The position numbers were made by a program, and so were the translations under genes. A stretch of 64,000 bases of DNA, from assembly GCF_000374105.1 (NCBI RefSeq), contig NZ_KB893650.1, forward strand, positions 1,459,145-1,523,144. The letters run 5' to 3'. Below are positions 36,087-44,777 of the stretch, in pieces. This DNA comes from Kangiella aquimarina DSM 16071. GTDB lineage: Bacteria; Pseudomonadota; Gammaproteobacteria; Enterobacterales; Kangiellaceae. How positions within the stretch are numbered: position 1 is the first letter of the stretch; each line of letters begins with the position of its first letter. Below the pieces are notes generated by a model. That model was not told where the DNA came from. It ran no database searches and saw only the letters and a list, made by a program, of their open reading frames with translations.

Positions 36087-37295
36087 ATGTCTTTATCGAA
36101 ATTATATCAATCTCTTATTTATAGCCTTTTGATTTTATTACCTTTACCAGCATTTTCTGCTGAGTGGCGTGGGGTTATTGCTACAGAAGGTCGCTACTAC
36201 TTTGAGGAAGGTGACTTTGGGCAGGAGCAGGAGCTAGCTTCTATAATGATTGAGCCTGAGTTTTTTCATAGCTGGGATGAGCACAATCTCAGCCTTGTCT
36301 TTAAGCCTTTTTATCGCTGGGATAGTATGGATAGCGAGCGTACTCATGGCGATATACGTGAACTGATGCTGCAATATATTGGTGATGAGTGGGAAGTAAA
36401 GGCGGGTATCGGGAAGGTTTTCTGGGGTGTGGCTGAGTCACAGCATTTAGTTGATATCATTAACCAGACTGACTTTGTTGAGAATATCGATGGTGAAGAT
36501 AAATTAGGTCAGCCAATGGTAGCTCTATCAACCGAGCGTGACTGGGGGTTGCTAAGTATTTTCGCGTTACCAGGTTTCCGTGAAAGAACTTTTGCTGGTG
36601 AAGAGGGGCGTTTGCGTTTTCCTTATGTCATTGACACCGATAACCCCATTTATGCAGATCCTGATGGGAAGTCCCGTCTAGATGGAGCCATTCGCTGGTC
36701 AAACTGGTTTGGTGACTGGGACGTTGGTGTGGCACATTTTTCAGGAACCAGTCGAGAGCCACAGTTTGTTCTGGATACATCAAATCCTAGTAACCCAACG
36801 TTACGTCCTGTATATGTCACCATAGATCAAACCAGTATAGATTTGCAGGCAACTAAAGGCGCCTGGCTTTGGAAATTGGAGGCTATGAGTCGCTCTGGTT
36901 TTGAGTCAAGTCGCTATTCAGCTGCAGTGGGTGGCTTTGAGTACACTTTTTATGGTGTTACTGACTCTGGTGCCGATTTAGGCGTTATCATGGAGTATCA
37001 ATATGATTCTCGTGATATTTTACCCGGCGGTTTCAAGCAGGAGGATGTGTTGGTAGGAGGTCTTCGTCTGGCAATGAATGACATTCCTTCAACAGAAGTC
37101 TTGCTTGGGTATTCCTATGCCGACAATCAACAATTTATCAATCTTGAAGCCAGTCGTCGTTTAGGTGATAGTTGGAAGTTGGTAGTAGAAGGGCGCTGGT
37201 TTGAAGGAATTGATGAAAACCGTCCCATGGATAGCATTTTTTATCCATTACGTAACGATGATTATTTGTCGATAACCTTTGAAAGGTACTTTTAG
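36087..37295 (+). CDS. Outer-membrane beta-barrel protein, unknown function
   Basis: A 402-residue protein with a signal peptide (MSLSKLYQSLIYSLLILLPL, ending AFSA) and a C terminus LSITFERYF whose final phenylalanine is the usual barrel-assembly signal. The body is alternating amphipathic strands rich in tryptophan and tyrosine (WRGVIATEGRYYFEEG, VKAGIGKVFWGVAESQHLV, WSNWFGDWDVGVAHFSGTS). The VFWGVAESQHLVDIINQTD block is conserved in marine gammaproteobacteria from memory, but I know no named function. Start at 36087 gives the cleanest signal; 36078 and 36030 are alternatives. Confidence 0.75.
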   Translation: MSLSKLYQSLIYSLLILLPLPAFSAEWRGVIATEGRYYFEEGDFGQEQELASIMIEPEFFHSWDEHNLSLVFKPFYRWDSMDSERTHGDIRELMLQYIGDEWEVKAGIGKVFWGVAESQHLVDIINQTDFVENIDGEDKLGQPMVALSTERDWGLLSIFALPGFRERTFAGEEGRLRFPYVIDTDNPIYADPDGKSRLDGAIRWSNWFGDWDVGVAHFSGTSREPQFVLDTSNPSNPTLRPVYVTIDQTSIDLQATKGAWLWKLEAMSRSGFESSRYSAAVGGFEYTFYGVTDSGADLGVIMEYQYDSRDILPGGFKQEDVLVGGLRLAMNDIPSTEVLLGYSYADNQQFINLEASRRLGDSWKLVVEGRWFEGIDENRPMDSIFYPLRNDDYLSITFERYF

Positions 37296-37316
37296 CCAAT
37301 CAGTAACATAATCATT

Positions 37317-37343
37317 AAAAAAGGCGCCTTGAGCGCCTTTTTT
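37317..37343. terminator. Bidirectional terminator
   Basis: AAAAAAGGCGC / GCGCCTTTTTT with a CTTGA loop, ending one base before the slt stop codon on the other strand. Confidence 0.9.
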
Positions 37344-39281
37344 CTATTTGTCACCAGTCTCGGTGGTCAAAATATACTCAAAGATATCATCATCAAGCCC
37401 AAGTTTGAGCGCATAAACCTGACGATAGGTCATGACCCTCTTAATATAATCTCGGGTTTCAGTGTAAGGAATGGCTTCTATCCAAACTTCAGTTGGGTAA
37501 CGCCCATACTTTTTCCATTCCTCAATCCTGCTTTTCCCCGCATTGTAGGCTGCTGAAGCATACACTGGGTTTTGTTCAAGCTCCTCATATCGCATTTGCA
37601 AATAGCGACTGCCCATTTGAATATTAATGGATGGATCAAGCAGGTCACTTCTATGCGAGTAAGGAATTTGAAACTTTCTTGCAAAAGCTTGTGCAGTATT
37701 CGGCATGATCTGCATCAGTCCATATGCACCGGCTGGTGATACTGCTCTGGGCCCGTATGCACTTTCCTGGCGAGCGACGCCCATTAACCAATGTGGGGGA
37801 AGTTGAATCTGTTTGCCCATCTTAATGTAGTCTTCTTTAAATGCGGTAGGGAAACGGATGTCTGTATCATCCCAAACTTGGGCACGGGCAATGGTCAGAA
37901 TACTTTGGTTATACCAGCCCCATTCATTGGCAATCACTGCTGCAGCCTGAAATTCCTCAGGAGTTTTTAATTGATTTAACAAACTACGCCATTCTCGAGT
38001 AGCGTCGAGATAGCGCTCTATGTCGTACAGCTCTTTGGCCCTTTCAACGTTAGCAGACTGTCGAACTGACTCCATGACTTCTTCAGGAATAATTAATGGT
38101 GCGTGATTTAACAATATTGGTTGCTTGGTGCGGACCGCGGCTTTATATCCATAGTAGTCACGTTCTTTAGCTAATTCAGTCAATAATATTGTTGCTTCTT
38201 CTTTTTGTCCCAGTTCATCTAATGCAACGGCATACCAATAACGCCATTGCTCGCTACTTTGCTGGTCAAATGGTAATAACTCATAAAGCTGGGTAATTGT
38301 TTGCCAGTCTTGTGTGCGTAAAAAAGTAACCAATTTCCAATGATTAACCAGTTCGTCATCCAGTAAGTCTTTTAATTTATCCTTTGCCATATCCACAGCT
38401 TTAGGATTGTTTTGGGTAGCCAGGGCAAGGAACAGAGTTCGCTCAACGTCCGATTTGTGTGCTCCTGCCAGTGGAACTCGGCTCTGAGTTCTTTTCCAGG
38501 CGTTATAGGCATCCTCCCGATCACCCCATGCAAGACGCTTTACGGCATACACAAGAATGGGGGCTTCTTTGTTCGGTTTTTTACCGGGAAAGAAGTTGGA
38601 GCGGGTTACTACTTTTGGATTGCGGCGGACTTTAAGCCATAGATCTGCCAAGTACTGTTCATCACGGGGCAGGTAACGTTTTAAATAGTTGAGCAGTCCG
38701 ATAGGTCCTTCATGAGCAGTTTGATAAAACCTTTGGTAGGCAACATCCTGTTGTAACTGATTGTTATCTATCCACTTCTCAAAAATCTTGTCACACTCCT
38801 TGGGTTGAGACTTGGAGACGTTCCAAAGATTGGCTATCTGCTCAGAAAGCTCCTTTATCGGCTTTCCCTGATCAAGCTGGTGATTCAATATTTGGCAATC
38901 ATAGCTGGCTACTGCGCCAAATGGATAATATTGCTCCAAAAGGGCATAGTTCTTATTTTTCGCAAGCTCCCGAATTAAGTCCCATCGGAGACGGCTGCTC
39001 AAAGGAGATGATTCATATTTATTAATAAAATCATCAACTTGCTGCTGACTATTTTTGTTCAGGCTTTCCTGAATTTCCTGGTACTCAAGATAAGGTAGCA
39101 AAGAATAATGAACGAGACTCTTTTTGAGCTTCTGGTATTCTTGCTGTTTACCCTGTTTTAATGCCTTTTCAGCATCAAGAAATGCTTGCTGTTCAGCTGT
39201 ATAGGCTGGTTTGGCCTGCGCTGTACTAAAAAGCGTTATAATAGCAATGAGCTGGACAAGTAATAGTGTTCGCATTGTCAT
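37344..39281 (-). CDS. slt: Soluble lytic murein transglycosylase
   Basis: A 645-residue Slt70-type enzyme, exported by a signal peptide (about 1-23, ending AQA). Residues 25 to about 450 form the superhelical U- and L-domain of repeated helix pairs. The C-terminal lysozyme-like domain carries the catalytic glutamate E506 in GVARQESAYGPRAVSP, followed by AYGLMQIMPNTAQ and AAYNAGKSRIEEW. It cleaves peptidoglycan with formation of 1,6-anhydromuropeptides. AAGGAAG precedes the ATG at 39281. Confidence 0.95.
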   Translation of the reverse strand: MTMRTLLLVQLIAIITLFSTAQAKPAYTAEQQAFLDAEKALKQGKQQEYQKLKKSLVHYSLLPYLEYQEIQESLNKNSQQQVDDFINKYESSPLSSRLRWDLIRELAKNKNYALLEQYYPFGAVASYDCQILNHQLDQGKPIKELSEQIANLWNVSKSQPKECDKIFEKWIDNNQLQQDVAYQRFYQTAHEGPIGLLNYLKRYLPRDEQYLADLWLKVRRNPKVVTRSNFFPGKKPNKEAPILVYAVKRLAWGDREDAYNAWKRTQSRVPLAGAHKSDVERTLFLALATQNNPKAVDMAKDKLKDLLDDELVNHWKLVTFLRTQDWQTITQLYELLPFDQQSSEQWRYWYAVALDELGQKEEATILLTELAKERDYYGYKAAVRTKQPILLNHAPLIIPEEVMESVRQSANVERAKELYDIERYLDATREWRSLLNQLKTPEEFQAAAVIANEWGWYNQSILTIARAQVWDDTDIRFPTAFKEDYIKMGKQIQLPPHWLMGVARQESAYGPRAVSPAGAYGLMQIMPNTAQAFARKFQIPYSHRSDLLDPSINIQMGSRYLQMRYEELEQNPVYASAAYNAGKSRIEEWKKYGRYPTEVWIEAIPYTETRDYIKRVMTYRQVYALKLGLDDDIFEYILTTETGDK

Positions 39282-39574
39282 TATCTTCCTTGATTGAATG
39301 ATGGCAAATTGGTGTGAGTTATATGCTGACTCTTATACAATAGGTTGGTTTGATTTTTTTTCACTGTTTTAATTGCTGTTTTGAACATTTTTCCGGTTGG
39401 GTGGGCAGTAAGTTAACGCTTGAATTTATACCAACAAGCATAGCTTGTTTAAAGTTAAATTCACGTGAAAAGTGTTTCTAAACTTTAGTATTGCAGGATA
39501 CTTAAAAGTTCCATCCGTTAAATCGAGAGTTTGGCAATTTTTACTTGTTTTCGTGGTCCAAGGTATTGATAATG
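39282..39574. promoter_or_regulatory. Upstream control region of phhA
   Basis: No gene in this 293-base stretch. It holds the slt promoter on one side and, on the other, a perfect inverted repeat AACAAGC-ATA-GCTTGTT at 39433-39449, about 140 bases before the sigma-54 type promoter. That is the usual place for an enhancer-binding activator site. Confidence 0.5.
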
Positions 39575-39590
39575 TGGCGCGTAATTTGCG
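39575..39590 (+). promoter_or_regulatory. Sigma-54 type promoter of phhA
   Basis: TGGCGCGTAATTTGCG fits the -24/-12 consensus TGGCACG-N4-TTGCW with GG at 39576-39577 and GC at 39588-39589, ten bases apart. The expected start is near 39601, leaving about 52 bases of leader. Pseudomonas phh genes are also sigma-54 dependent, with the activator PhhR. Confidence 0.7.
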
Positions 39591-39652
39591 AAGCTAAATT
39601 ATCTTGACCGATAAGTTAGCAACACTCATTAAAACATTGAAGAGGTAATTAC

Positions 39653-40456
39653 ATGGGTACAGGTACCAAGTATAAAGCTCGTCCGATGGATGAAGATGGC
39701 TTTATTCACTACACAGACGAAGAGCATCAGGTTTGGCACGAATTAATAACGCGCCAGGAAAAACTGATCAAAGGTCGTGCCTGCCCTGAGTATTTTGAAG
39801 GTCTTGACAAAATTAACCTGCCTAAAGACCGCATACCTCAACTGGAAGAAGTTTCCAGTGTCTTACGAAAAGAAACCGGCTGGGAAGTAGCCTGGGTCCC
39901 TGCATTAATTAATTTTGATAAATTTTTTGCTCTTTTAGCAGATAAGAAGTTCCCTTGTGCAACCTTCATCCGTACACGAGAAGAAATGGATTATTTGCAG
40001 GAACCTGATGTTTTCCATGAGATTTTTGGCCATTGCGCCATGCTGACAAATCCATATTTTGCTGAATTCACTAGTGCTTACGGTAAATTGGGTTACGCTG
40101 CATCTAAGGAAGACCGAGTATTCCTTGCTAGACTTTATTGGTTTACCGTAGAGTTCGGCTTAATTAATACTGCAGAAGGCCAGCGTATTTATGGTGGTGG
40201 TATCCTTTCATCAATAGGTGAAACGCCTCATAGTTTGGAAAACCCAGACGTTATCCGTAAACCATTTGATCCTATTGATATCTTAAGAACACCATACCGT
40301 ATTGATATTATGCAGCCTCAGTATTTTGTAATTGATGATTTTAAGCAATTATTTGATCTGGCAAAGTCTGATGTGATGTCGATGGTTAAGGAAGCCAAAC
40401 GGCTTGGTTTGCATAAACCTCTCTATCCACCAAAAGAAGAGAAAATGGCCAGTTAA
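39653..40456 (+). CDS. phhA: Phenylalanine 4-monooxygenase
   Basis: A 267-residue pterin-dependent, iron-containing hydroxylase converting phenylalanine to tyrosine. Iron ligands are the histidines of VFHEIFGHCAML and a downstream glutamate in the FGLINTAEGQRIYGGGILSS region. It matches the short bacterial form with no N-terminal regulatory domain. The ATG is preceded by GAGG. The pterin-4a-carbinolamine dehydratase (phhB) that often follows is not here. The tyrosine degradation cluster begins about 380 bases downstream. Confidence 0.97.
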   Translation: MGTGTKYKARPMDEDGFIHYTDEEHQVWHELITRQEKLIKGRACPEYFEGLDKINLPKDRIPQLEEVSSVLRKETGWEVAWVPALINFDKFFALLADKKFPCATFIRTREEMDYLQEPDVFHEIFGHCAMLTNPYFAEFTSAYGKLGYAASKEDRVFLARLYWFTVEFGLINTAEGQRIYGGGILSSIGETPHSLENPDVIRKPFDPIDILRTPYRIDIMQPQYFVIDDFKQLFDLAKSDVMSMVKEAKRLGLHKPLYPPKEEKMAS

Positions 40457-40482
40457 TACATAACTGAACCTTCTAATTCAAG

Positions 40483-40514
40483 CAGCCCGCGATATTGTTA
40501 ATATTAGCGGGCTG
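40483..40514 (+). terminator. Hairpin after phhA
   Basis: CAGCCCGC / GCGGGCTG, 8 bp with a 16-base loop, 26 bases past the phhA stop. The T tract after it is poor (TTGCATAAT), so termination may be partial. Confidence 0.55.
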
Positions 40515-40837
40515 TTGCATAATGTGGGGATCGTAATTAGCCACTTTAAAATCAAGCTGTTACAGGGCAAATAGCATATATGTTATTGATATTCAGTAAA
40601 CAAATCACACCAACGTTTATCGTTGCCGACCAGATTCGCGCTCAGTGGAGCTAGCGTCATTCAATTATGGCGTATGCTGCATGCGCATTGTCCGCGAGTT
40701 TCGCCAGTTTATAAGCGAAGCGGGCTAACCCTTTAAATAGACGGGCATCATCACAAGTTAATGATTTCGTCTGAATACTTTCGACAGAGGCTGCAACAAT
40801 AGATATGGAGCCTCTTATAAATTTCGAGGAGTCAAAC
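40515..40837. other. Gene-free stretch before hppD
   Basis: About 320 bases with no supported gene. Bases 40657-40804 on the minus strand read as a protein-like tail (CDDARLFKGLARFAYKLAKL) ending in a stop at 40657, but no start with a ribosome-binding site is visible except one lying across the hppD start. It may be a remnant. The last 20 bases hold GAGGAG, the hppD ribosome-binding site. I found no convincing promoter. Confidence 0.4.
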
Positions 40838-41899
40838 ATGACTGATACTACATTTAATCCACTAGGCACTGATGGTTTTGAATTTGTTGAATACACAGCA
40901 CCTAGCGAAGAGGGTGTTAAAAAATTAAAAGAATTATTTGAATTACTTGGTTTTACAGAAATCGCCAAGCATAAGAGCAAAAACGTCGTTTTGTTCCGTC
41001 AGGGCGATATCAACTTTATCGTTAATGAAGAACAGAGCGGTTATTTCCATGAGTTCAGTAAACAACATGGACCATGTGCCTGTGCAATGGCATGGCGCGT
41101 TGCTGATGCTCAGAAAGCCTTTGATTATGCTGTAGAGAAGGGCGCAAAGCCTTTTGATCAAGAAGAGCAAATGTCGCACCCTGCGGTTTATGGCATTGGC
41201 GGCTCGGTTCTATACTTCATCGACAAGTGGGGCAACAAGCCTGAAAGCTTCTATGACGATGATTTTGAGTATTATGACGGTGTTGAAAAATTCCCTAAAG
41301 GTAGAGGCCTTCATACCCTTGATCACCTAACTCACAATGTTAAGCGTGGCGGCATGGATGTTTGGGCAACTTTCTACGAGAACATCGCTAACTTCCGTGA
41401 AATTCGTTACTTTGACATTAAAGGTAAGCAAACAGGCCTATTCTCTAAAGCCATGACAGGCCCTTGTAATAAACTTCGTATCCCAATTAATGAATCTTCA
41501 GATGAGAAGTCGCAAATTGAAGAGTTCTTGAAAGAGTACAATGGTGAGGGTATTCAACACATCGCTCTATCGACAGATGACATCTATAAAACTATTGAAG
41601 ATCTTCGTGCCGGCGGTATGAAGTTTATGGATACTCCTGATACATACTACGACATGATTCCAAAGCGTATTCCTAAACACCATGAAGATGTTGAAGAGTT
41701 GCGTAAGAACCGTATTCTGATTGACGGTTCCTTGGAGCATGAAGAAGGTATCTTATTACAGATTTTTACCAATACTGTGATTGGTCCAATTTTCTTCGAA
41801 ATTATCCAGCGTAAAGGTAATCAGGGCTTTGGCGAAGGTAACTTTAAGGCGCTCTTCGAATCAATCGAACTTGACCAGATTCAACGCGGAGTAATTTAA
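40838..41899 (+). CDS. hppD: 4-hydroxyphenylpyruvate dioxygenase
   Basis: A 353-residue non-heme iron enzyme of the VOC fold that turns 4-hydroxyphenylpyruvate into homogentisate. Iron ligands: the histidine in LHTLDHLTHNV (about 164), the histidine in GIQHIALSTDDI (about 242) and the glutamate in IFFEIIQRKG (about 324). GAGGAG lies 7 bases before the ATG at 40838; an earlier in-frame ATG at 40805 would bury that site. hmgA starts two bases after the stop. Confidence 0.97.
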   Translation: MTDTTFNPLGTDGFEFVEYTAPSEEGVKKLKELFELLGFTEIAKHKSKNVVLFRQGDINFIVNEEQSGYFHEFSKQHGPCACAMAWRVADAQKAFDYAVEKGAKPFDQEEQMSHPAVYGIGGSVLYFIDKWGNKPESFYDDDFEYYDGVEKFPKGRGLHTLDHLTHNVKRGGMDVWATFYENIANFREIRYFDIKGKQTGLFSKAMTGPCNKLRIPINESSDEKSQIEEFLKEYNGEGIQHIALSTDDIYKTIEDLRAGGMKFMDTPDTYYDMIPKRIPKHHEDVEELRKNRILIDGSLEHEEGILLQIFTNTVIGPIFFEIIQRKGNQGFGEGNFKALFESIELDQIQRGVI

Positions 41900-41900
41900 G

Positions 41901-43031
41901 ATGCGTAAATGGATTGCGTTCCCTCACAAGGAAGGAACCATTTCACGTCAGGCCCACGCAGATTTGCCAGAAGAGGCGATTTATGAGCGTGAGGCCGGCC
42001 GAAGTGGTTTCTTCGGTCCAACCGCTCATTTTCATCATAAGCGTGCACCGACCTCGTGGGAAAAATGGGAAGGCCCATTACGCCCACGAGCTTTTGATTT
42101 GAATGATCTTGATAAGGCCAGTGCATCGCCATGGAGCGCCAAAGAGCTGTTGCACAATGCAAGCTGTAAATTCCGTATTTGGGAATGCGCTGAAGCAATG
42201 CCTGCATTGGCGCGAAATGGTGATGGTGATGAGCTGTTGTTCATCCATAAGGGTAAGGGTGATTTATTCTGCGATTACGGACACATGGAAATTCGTGATG
42301 GTGACTATGTTGTCATTCCTCGCGGAACTATGTGGCGCCTTGAGCCGCAAGAGCCAATGACAATGTTGTTGATTGAAGCAACCAACGACAGCTACCAACT
42401 TCCAGAAAAAGGTTTAGTTGGGCCGCAGGCTATTTTTGACCCAGCGATGCTGGATGTACCAAGCGTCAATGATAAGTTCCTTGCGCAGCAGGATGACACA
42501 CCATGGTCGGTTGAAATTAAACGTCGTGACCAGTTGTCAAAAGTTCACTTCAACTATTCGCCGCTTGATGCGATTGGCTGGCATGGTGATTTATCTGTTG
42601 TGAGAATTAACTGGCGCGATATTCGCCCATTAATGTCGCATCGCTATCATTTACCACCGTCGGCTCATACGACATTCGTGGCCAGTCGTTTTGTGATATG
42701 TACTTTCGTTCCGCGCCCAATTGAGTCAGATCCGGGTGCTCTGAAAGTTCCTTTCTATCACAATAATGATGACTTTGATGAAGTGATCTTCTATCACGCG
42801 GGTGACTTCTTCAGTCGCGACAATATTGATGCGGGTATGGTCACATTCCACCCATCTGGTTTCACTCATGGCCCACATCCGAAAGCCTTCGAAGCAGGGC
42901 GTAAGTACGCCAAGAAGGAAACCGATGAAGTGGCAGTAATGATTGATACCCGTGATGCTTTAGAGGTTTCAGATGCAATGAGCAGTGTTGAAAATGTGGA
43001 GTACTGCAATAGCTGGAAAGCCAGCAAATAA
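41901..43031 (+). CDS. hmgA: Homogentisate 1,2-dioxygenase
   Basis: A 376-residue cupin-type dioxygenase that opens the homogentisate ring to maleylacetoacetate. Landmarks: FGPTAHFHHKRAPTSWEKWE near the N terminus, the cupin block GDYVVIPRGTMWRLEP, and the C-terminal FHPSGFTHGPHPKAFE with metal histidines. Somewhat shorter than the 430-450-residue classical HmgA, in line with the shorter bacterial branch. Overlapping frames on both strands are shadows. Confidence 0.94.
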   Translation: MRKWIAFPHKEGTISRQAHADLPEEAIYEREAGRSGFFGPTAHFHHKRAPTSWEKWEGPLRPRAFDLNDLDKASASPWSAKELLHNASCKFRIWECAEAMPALARNGDGDELLFIHKGKGDLFCDYGHMEIRDGDYVVIPRGTMWRLEPQEPMTMLLIEATNDSYQLPEKGLVGPQAIFDPAMLDVPSVNDKFLAQQDDTPWSVEIKRRDQLSKVHFNYSPLDAIGWHGDLSVVRINWRDIRPLMSHRYHLPPSAHTTFVASRFVICTFVPRPIESDPGALKVPFYHNNDDFDEVIFYHAGDFFSRDNIDAGMVTFHPSGFTHGPHPKAFEAGRKYAKKETDEVAVMIDTRDALEVSDAMSSVENVEYCNSWKASK

Positions 43032-43079
43032 CTGTATCGAAATCATTAAACATATTTGACAAGAATTTAGGAAGTAATA

Positions 43080-44069
43080 ATGAAATTAGCAACTTTAAAA
43101 GATGGTTCTCGTGACGGACAACTAGTTGTTGTCAGCCGTGATCTAACCCGTGCTGTTAAGCCTGGCTTTGTTAAGACAATGCAGGCAGCATTGGATGACT
43201 GGGATAACTTTAAACCAAAGCTTGATTTACTGTATGCGGACCTAAATGAAGGCAAAGCAACAGATGCTTTTGAATTTGATCAGACTAAATGTGAGTCACC
43301 ATTACCACGAGCTTATCAGTGGGCAGACGGTAGTGCATATGTGAATCATGTTGAGCTTGTACGTAAAGCACGCGGTGCTGAAATGCCTGAATCATTCTGG
43401 ACAGATCCATTGATGTATCAGGGCGGCAGTGATGCCTTCCTTGGACCACGCGAAAATATCAAGATGGCCAGTGAAGAGTATGGTATTGATATGGAGGCAG
43501 AGGTTGCGGTTGTTACGGGTGACGTTCCTATGGGTGCAACTAATGAGCAGGCTGAAAAAGCAATTCGTTTACTTATGACAGTGAATGATGTGTCGCTGCG
43601 TAATTTAATACCTGGAGAGCTTGCCAAAGGGTTTGGTTTCTTCCAGTCAAAGCCATCTTCAGCATTTTCTCCTGTGGCGGTAACTCCTGATGAGTTAGGC
43701 GATAAGTGGGATGGTAAGAAAGTGTACCTTCCACTAGTTACTCACCTTAATGACAAGCTACTAGGTAAGCCTGAGTGTGGTGTTGATATGGTGTTTGACT
43801 TCCCAACATTGGTTGCTCATGCAGCAAAAACTCGTCCTTTAAGCGCGGGGACTATTGTGGGTTCTGGTACTATTTCGAATAAAGATCAATCTACTGGTTC
43901 GTCATGTTTGGCGGAAGTTCGTATGCTTGAAATCATTGCTGATGGCAAACCTTCAACACCATTCATGCAATTTGGCGATCGTGTGACTATCGAAATGTTC
44001 GATGAGAATGGCGATAGTATCTTTGGCCAAATTAACCAGGTTGTTGAAAAATATCAGACCCAAGGTTAA
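43080..44069 (+). CDS. fahA: Fumarylacetoacetate hydrolase
   Basis: A 329-residue FAA hydrolase splitting fumarylacetoacetate to fumarate and acetoacetate, the last step of tyrosine breakdown. Metal-site acidic residues in MEAEVAVVTGDVP, then NDVSLRNLIPGELAKGFGFFQSK and the C-terminal GTISNKDQSTGSSCLAE. This is the roughly 330-residue bacterial form. GGAAG precedes the ATG. maiA follows after 16 bases. Confidence 0.96.
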   Translation: MKLATLKDGSRDGQLVVVSRDLTRAVKPGFVKTMQAALDDWDNFKPKLDLLYADLNEGKATDAFEFDQTKCESPLPRAYQWADGSAYVNHVELVRKARGAEMPESFWTDPLMYQGGSDAFLGPRENIKMASEEYGIDMEAEVAVVTGDVPMGATNEQAEKAIRLLMTVNDVSLRNLIPGELAKGFGFFQSKPSSAFSPVAVTPDELGDKWDGKKVYLPLVTHLNDKLLGKPECGVDMVFDFPTLVAHAAKTRPLSAGTIVGSGTISNKDQSTGSSCLAEVRMLEIIADGKPSTPFMQFGDRVTIEMFDENGDSIFGQINQVVEKYQTQG

Positions 44070-44085
44070 TTGAAGGAGAGGGTTT

Positions 44086-44733
44086 ATGCTGAAACTGTAT
44101 AGCTATTGGCGCTCAACGGCAGCTTATCGAGTTCGAATTGCGTTAAATCTTAAACGACTGTCTTACCAGATGATCCCTGTTCATCTAGTTAAAGATGGTG
44201 GTCAGCAGCATAAACCCGAATACCTTGAACAAAACCCACAGGGCTTAGTTCCCTTGTTGGATGATAATGGAAAGCTTTTAAGCCAGTCGATGGCTATTTG
44301 TGAGTATTTGGATGAAGCTTTTGATGGCCCTGCATTGCTTCCCACTGAACCTTTTGCAAAAGCCAAAGTCAGAAGCCTGTGTCAGGTTATTGCCTGCGAT
44401 ATTCATCCGATTGATAACCTTCGAGTTCTGAAGTATTTAAAAAGTGAACTTAAGGTCAGTGATGACGCCAAGGATAAATGGTATGCACACTGGATTCACG
44501 AAGGTTTTGGGGCCATTGAAAAGCAGCTACAAAGCTATAAAGATCAGGGGCCTTTTGCTTTTGGTGAGCAAGTAACATTAGCGGATGTCTTCATCGTAGC
44601 GCAAATGTACAATGCTCGTCGTTTTAACCTGGATTTGACCGCATATCCACGACTGGTTGATATTGAGCAGCATTGTTTAACCTTGGATGCTTTTAAAGAT
44701 GCCAAGCCTGAGTCACAACCTGATGCAGAATAG
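44086..44733 (+). CDS. maiA: Maleylacetoacetate isomerase (zeta-class GST)
   Basis: A 215-residue glutathione-dependent isomerase converting maleylacetoacetate to fumarylacetoacetate. The N-terminal zeta-class motif is YSYWRSTAAYRVRIALNLK, carrying the active-site serine and adjacent residues; NPQGLVPLLDD and SQSMAICEYLDEAF form the glutathione site. The C-terminal helical domain includes QVTLADVFIVAQMYNARRF. GGAG precedes the ATG. Last enzyme of the hppD-hmgA-fahA-maiA unit. Confidence 0.96.
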   Translation: MLKLYSYWRSTAAYRVRIALNLKRLSYQMIPVHLVKDGGQQHKPEYLEQNPQGLVPLLDDNGKLLSQSMAICEYLDEAFDGPALLPTEPFAKAKVRSLCQVIACDIHPIDNLRVLKYLKSELKVSDDAKDKWYAHWIHEGFGAIEKQLQSYKDQGPFAFGEQVTLADVFIVAQMYNARRFNLDLTAYPRLVDIEQHCLTLDAFKDAKPESQPDAE

Positions 44734-44777
44734 TCAGTGAACTAATAACTAAATTCTTCAATACAAAGAGAAACAGA

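Noticed and set aside
42035-42244. Frames on both strands within hmgA
   Set aside because: All overlap the conserved hmgA coding frame and show no start signals.
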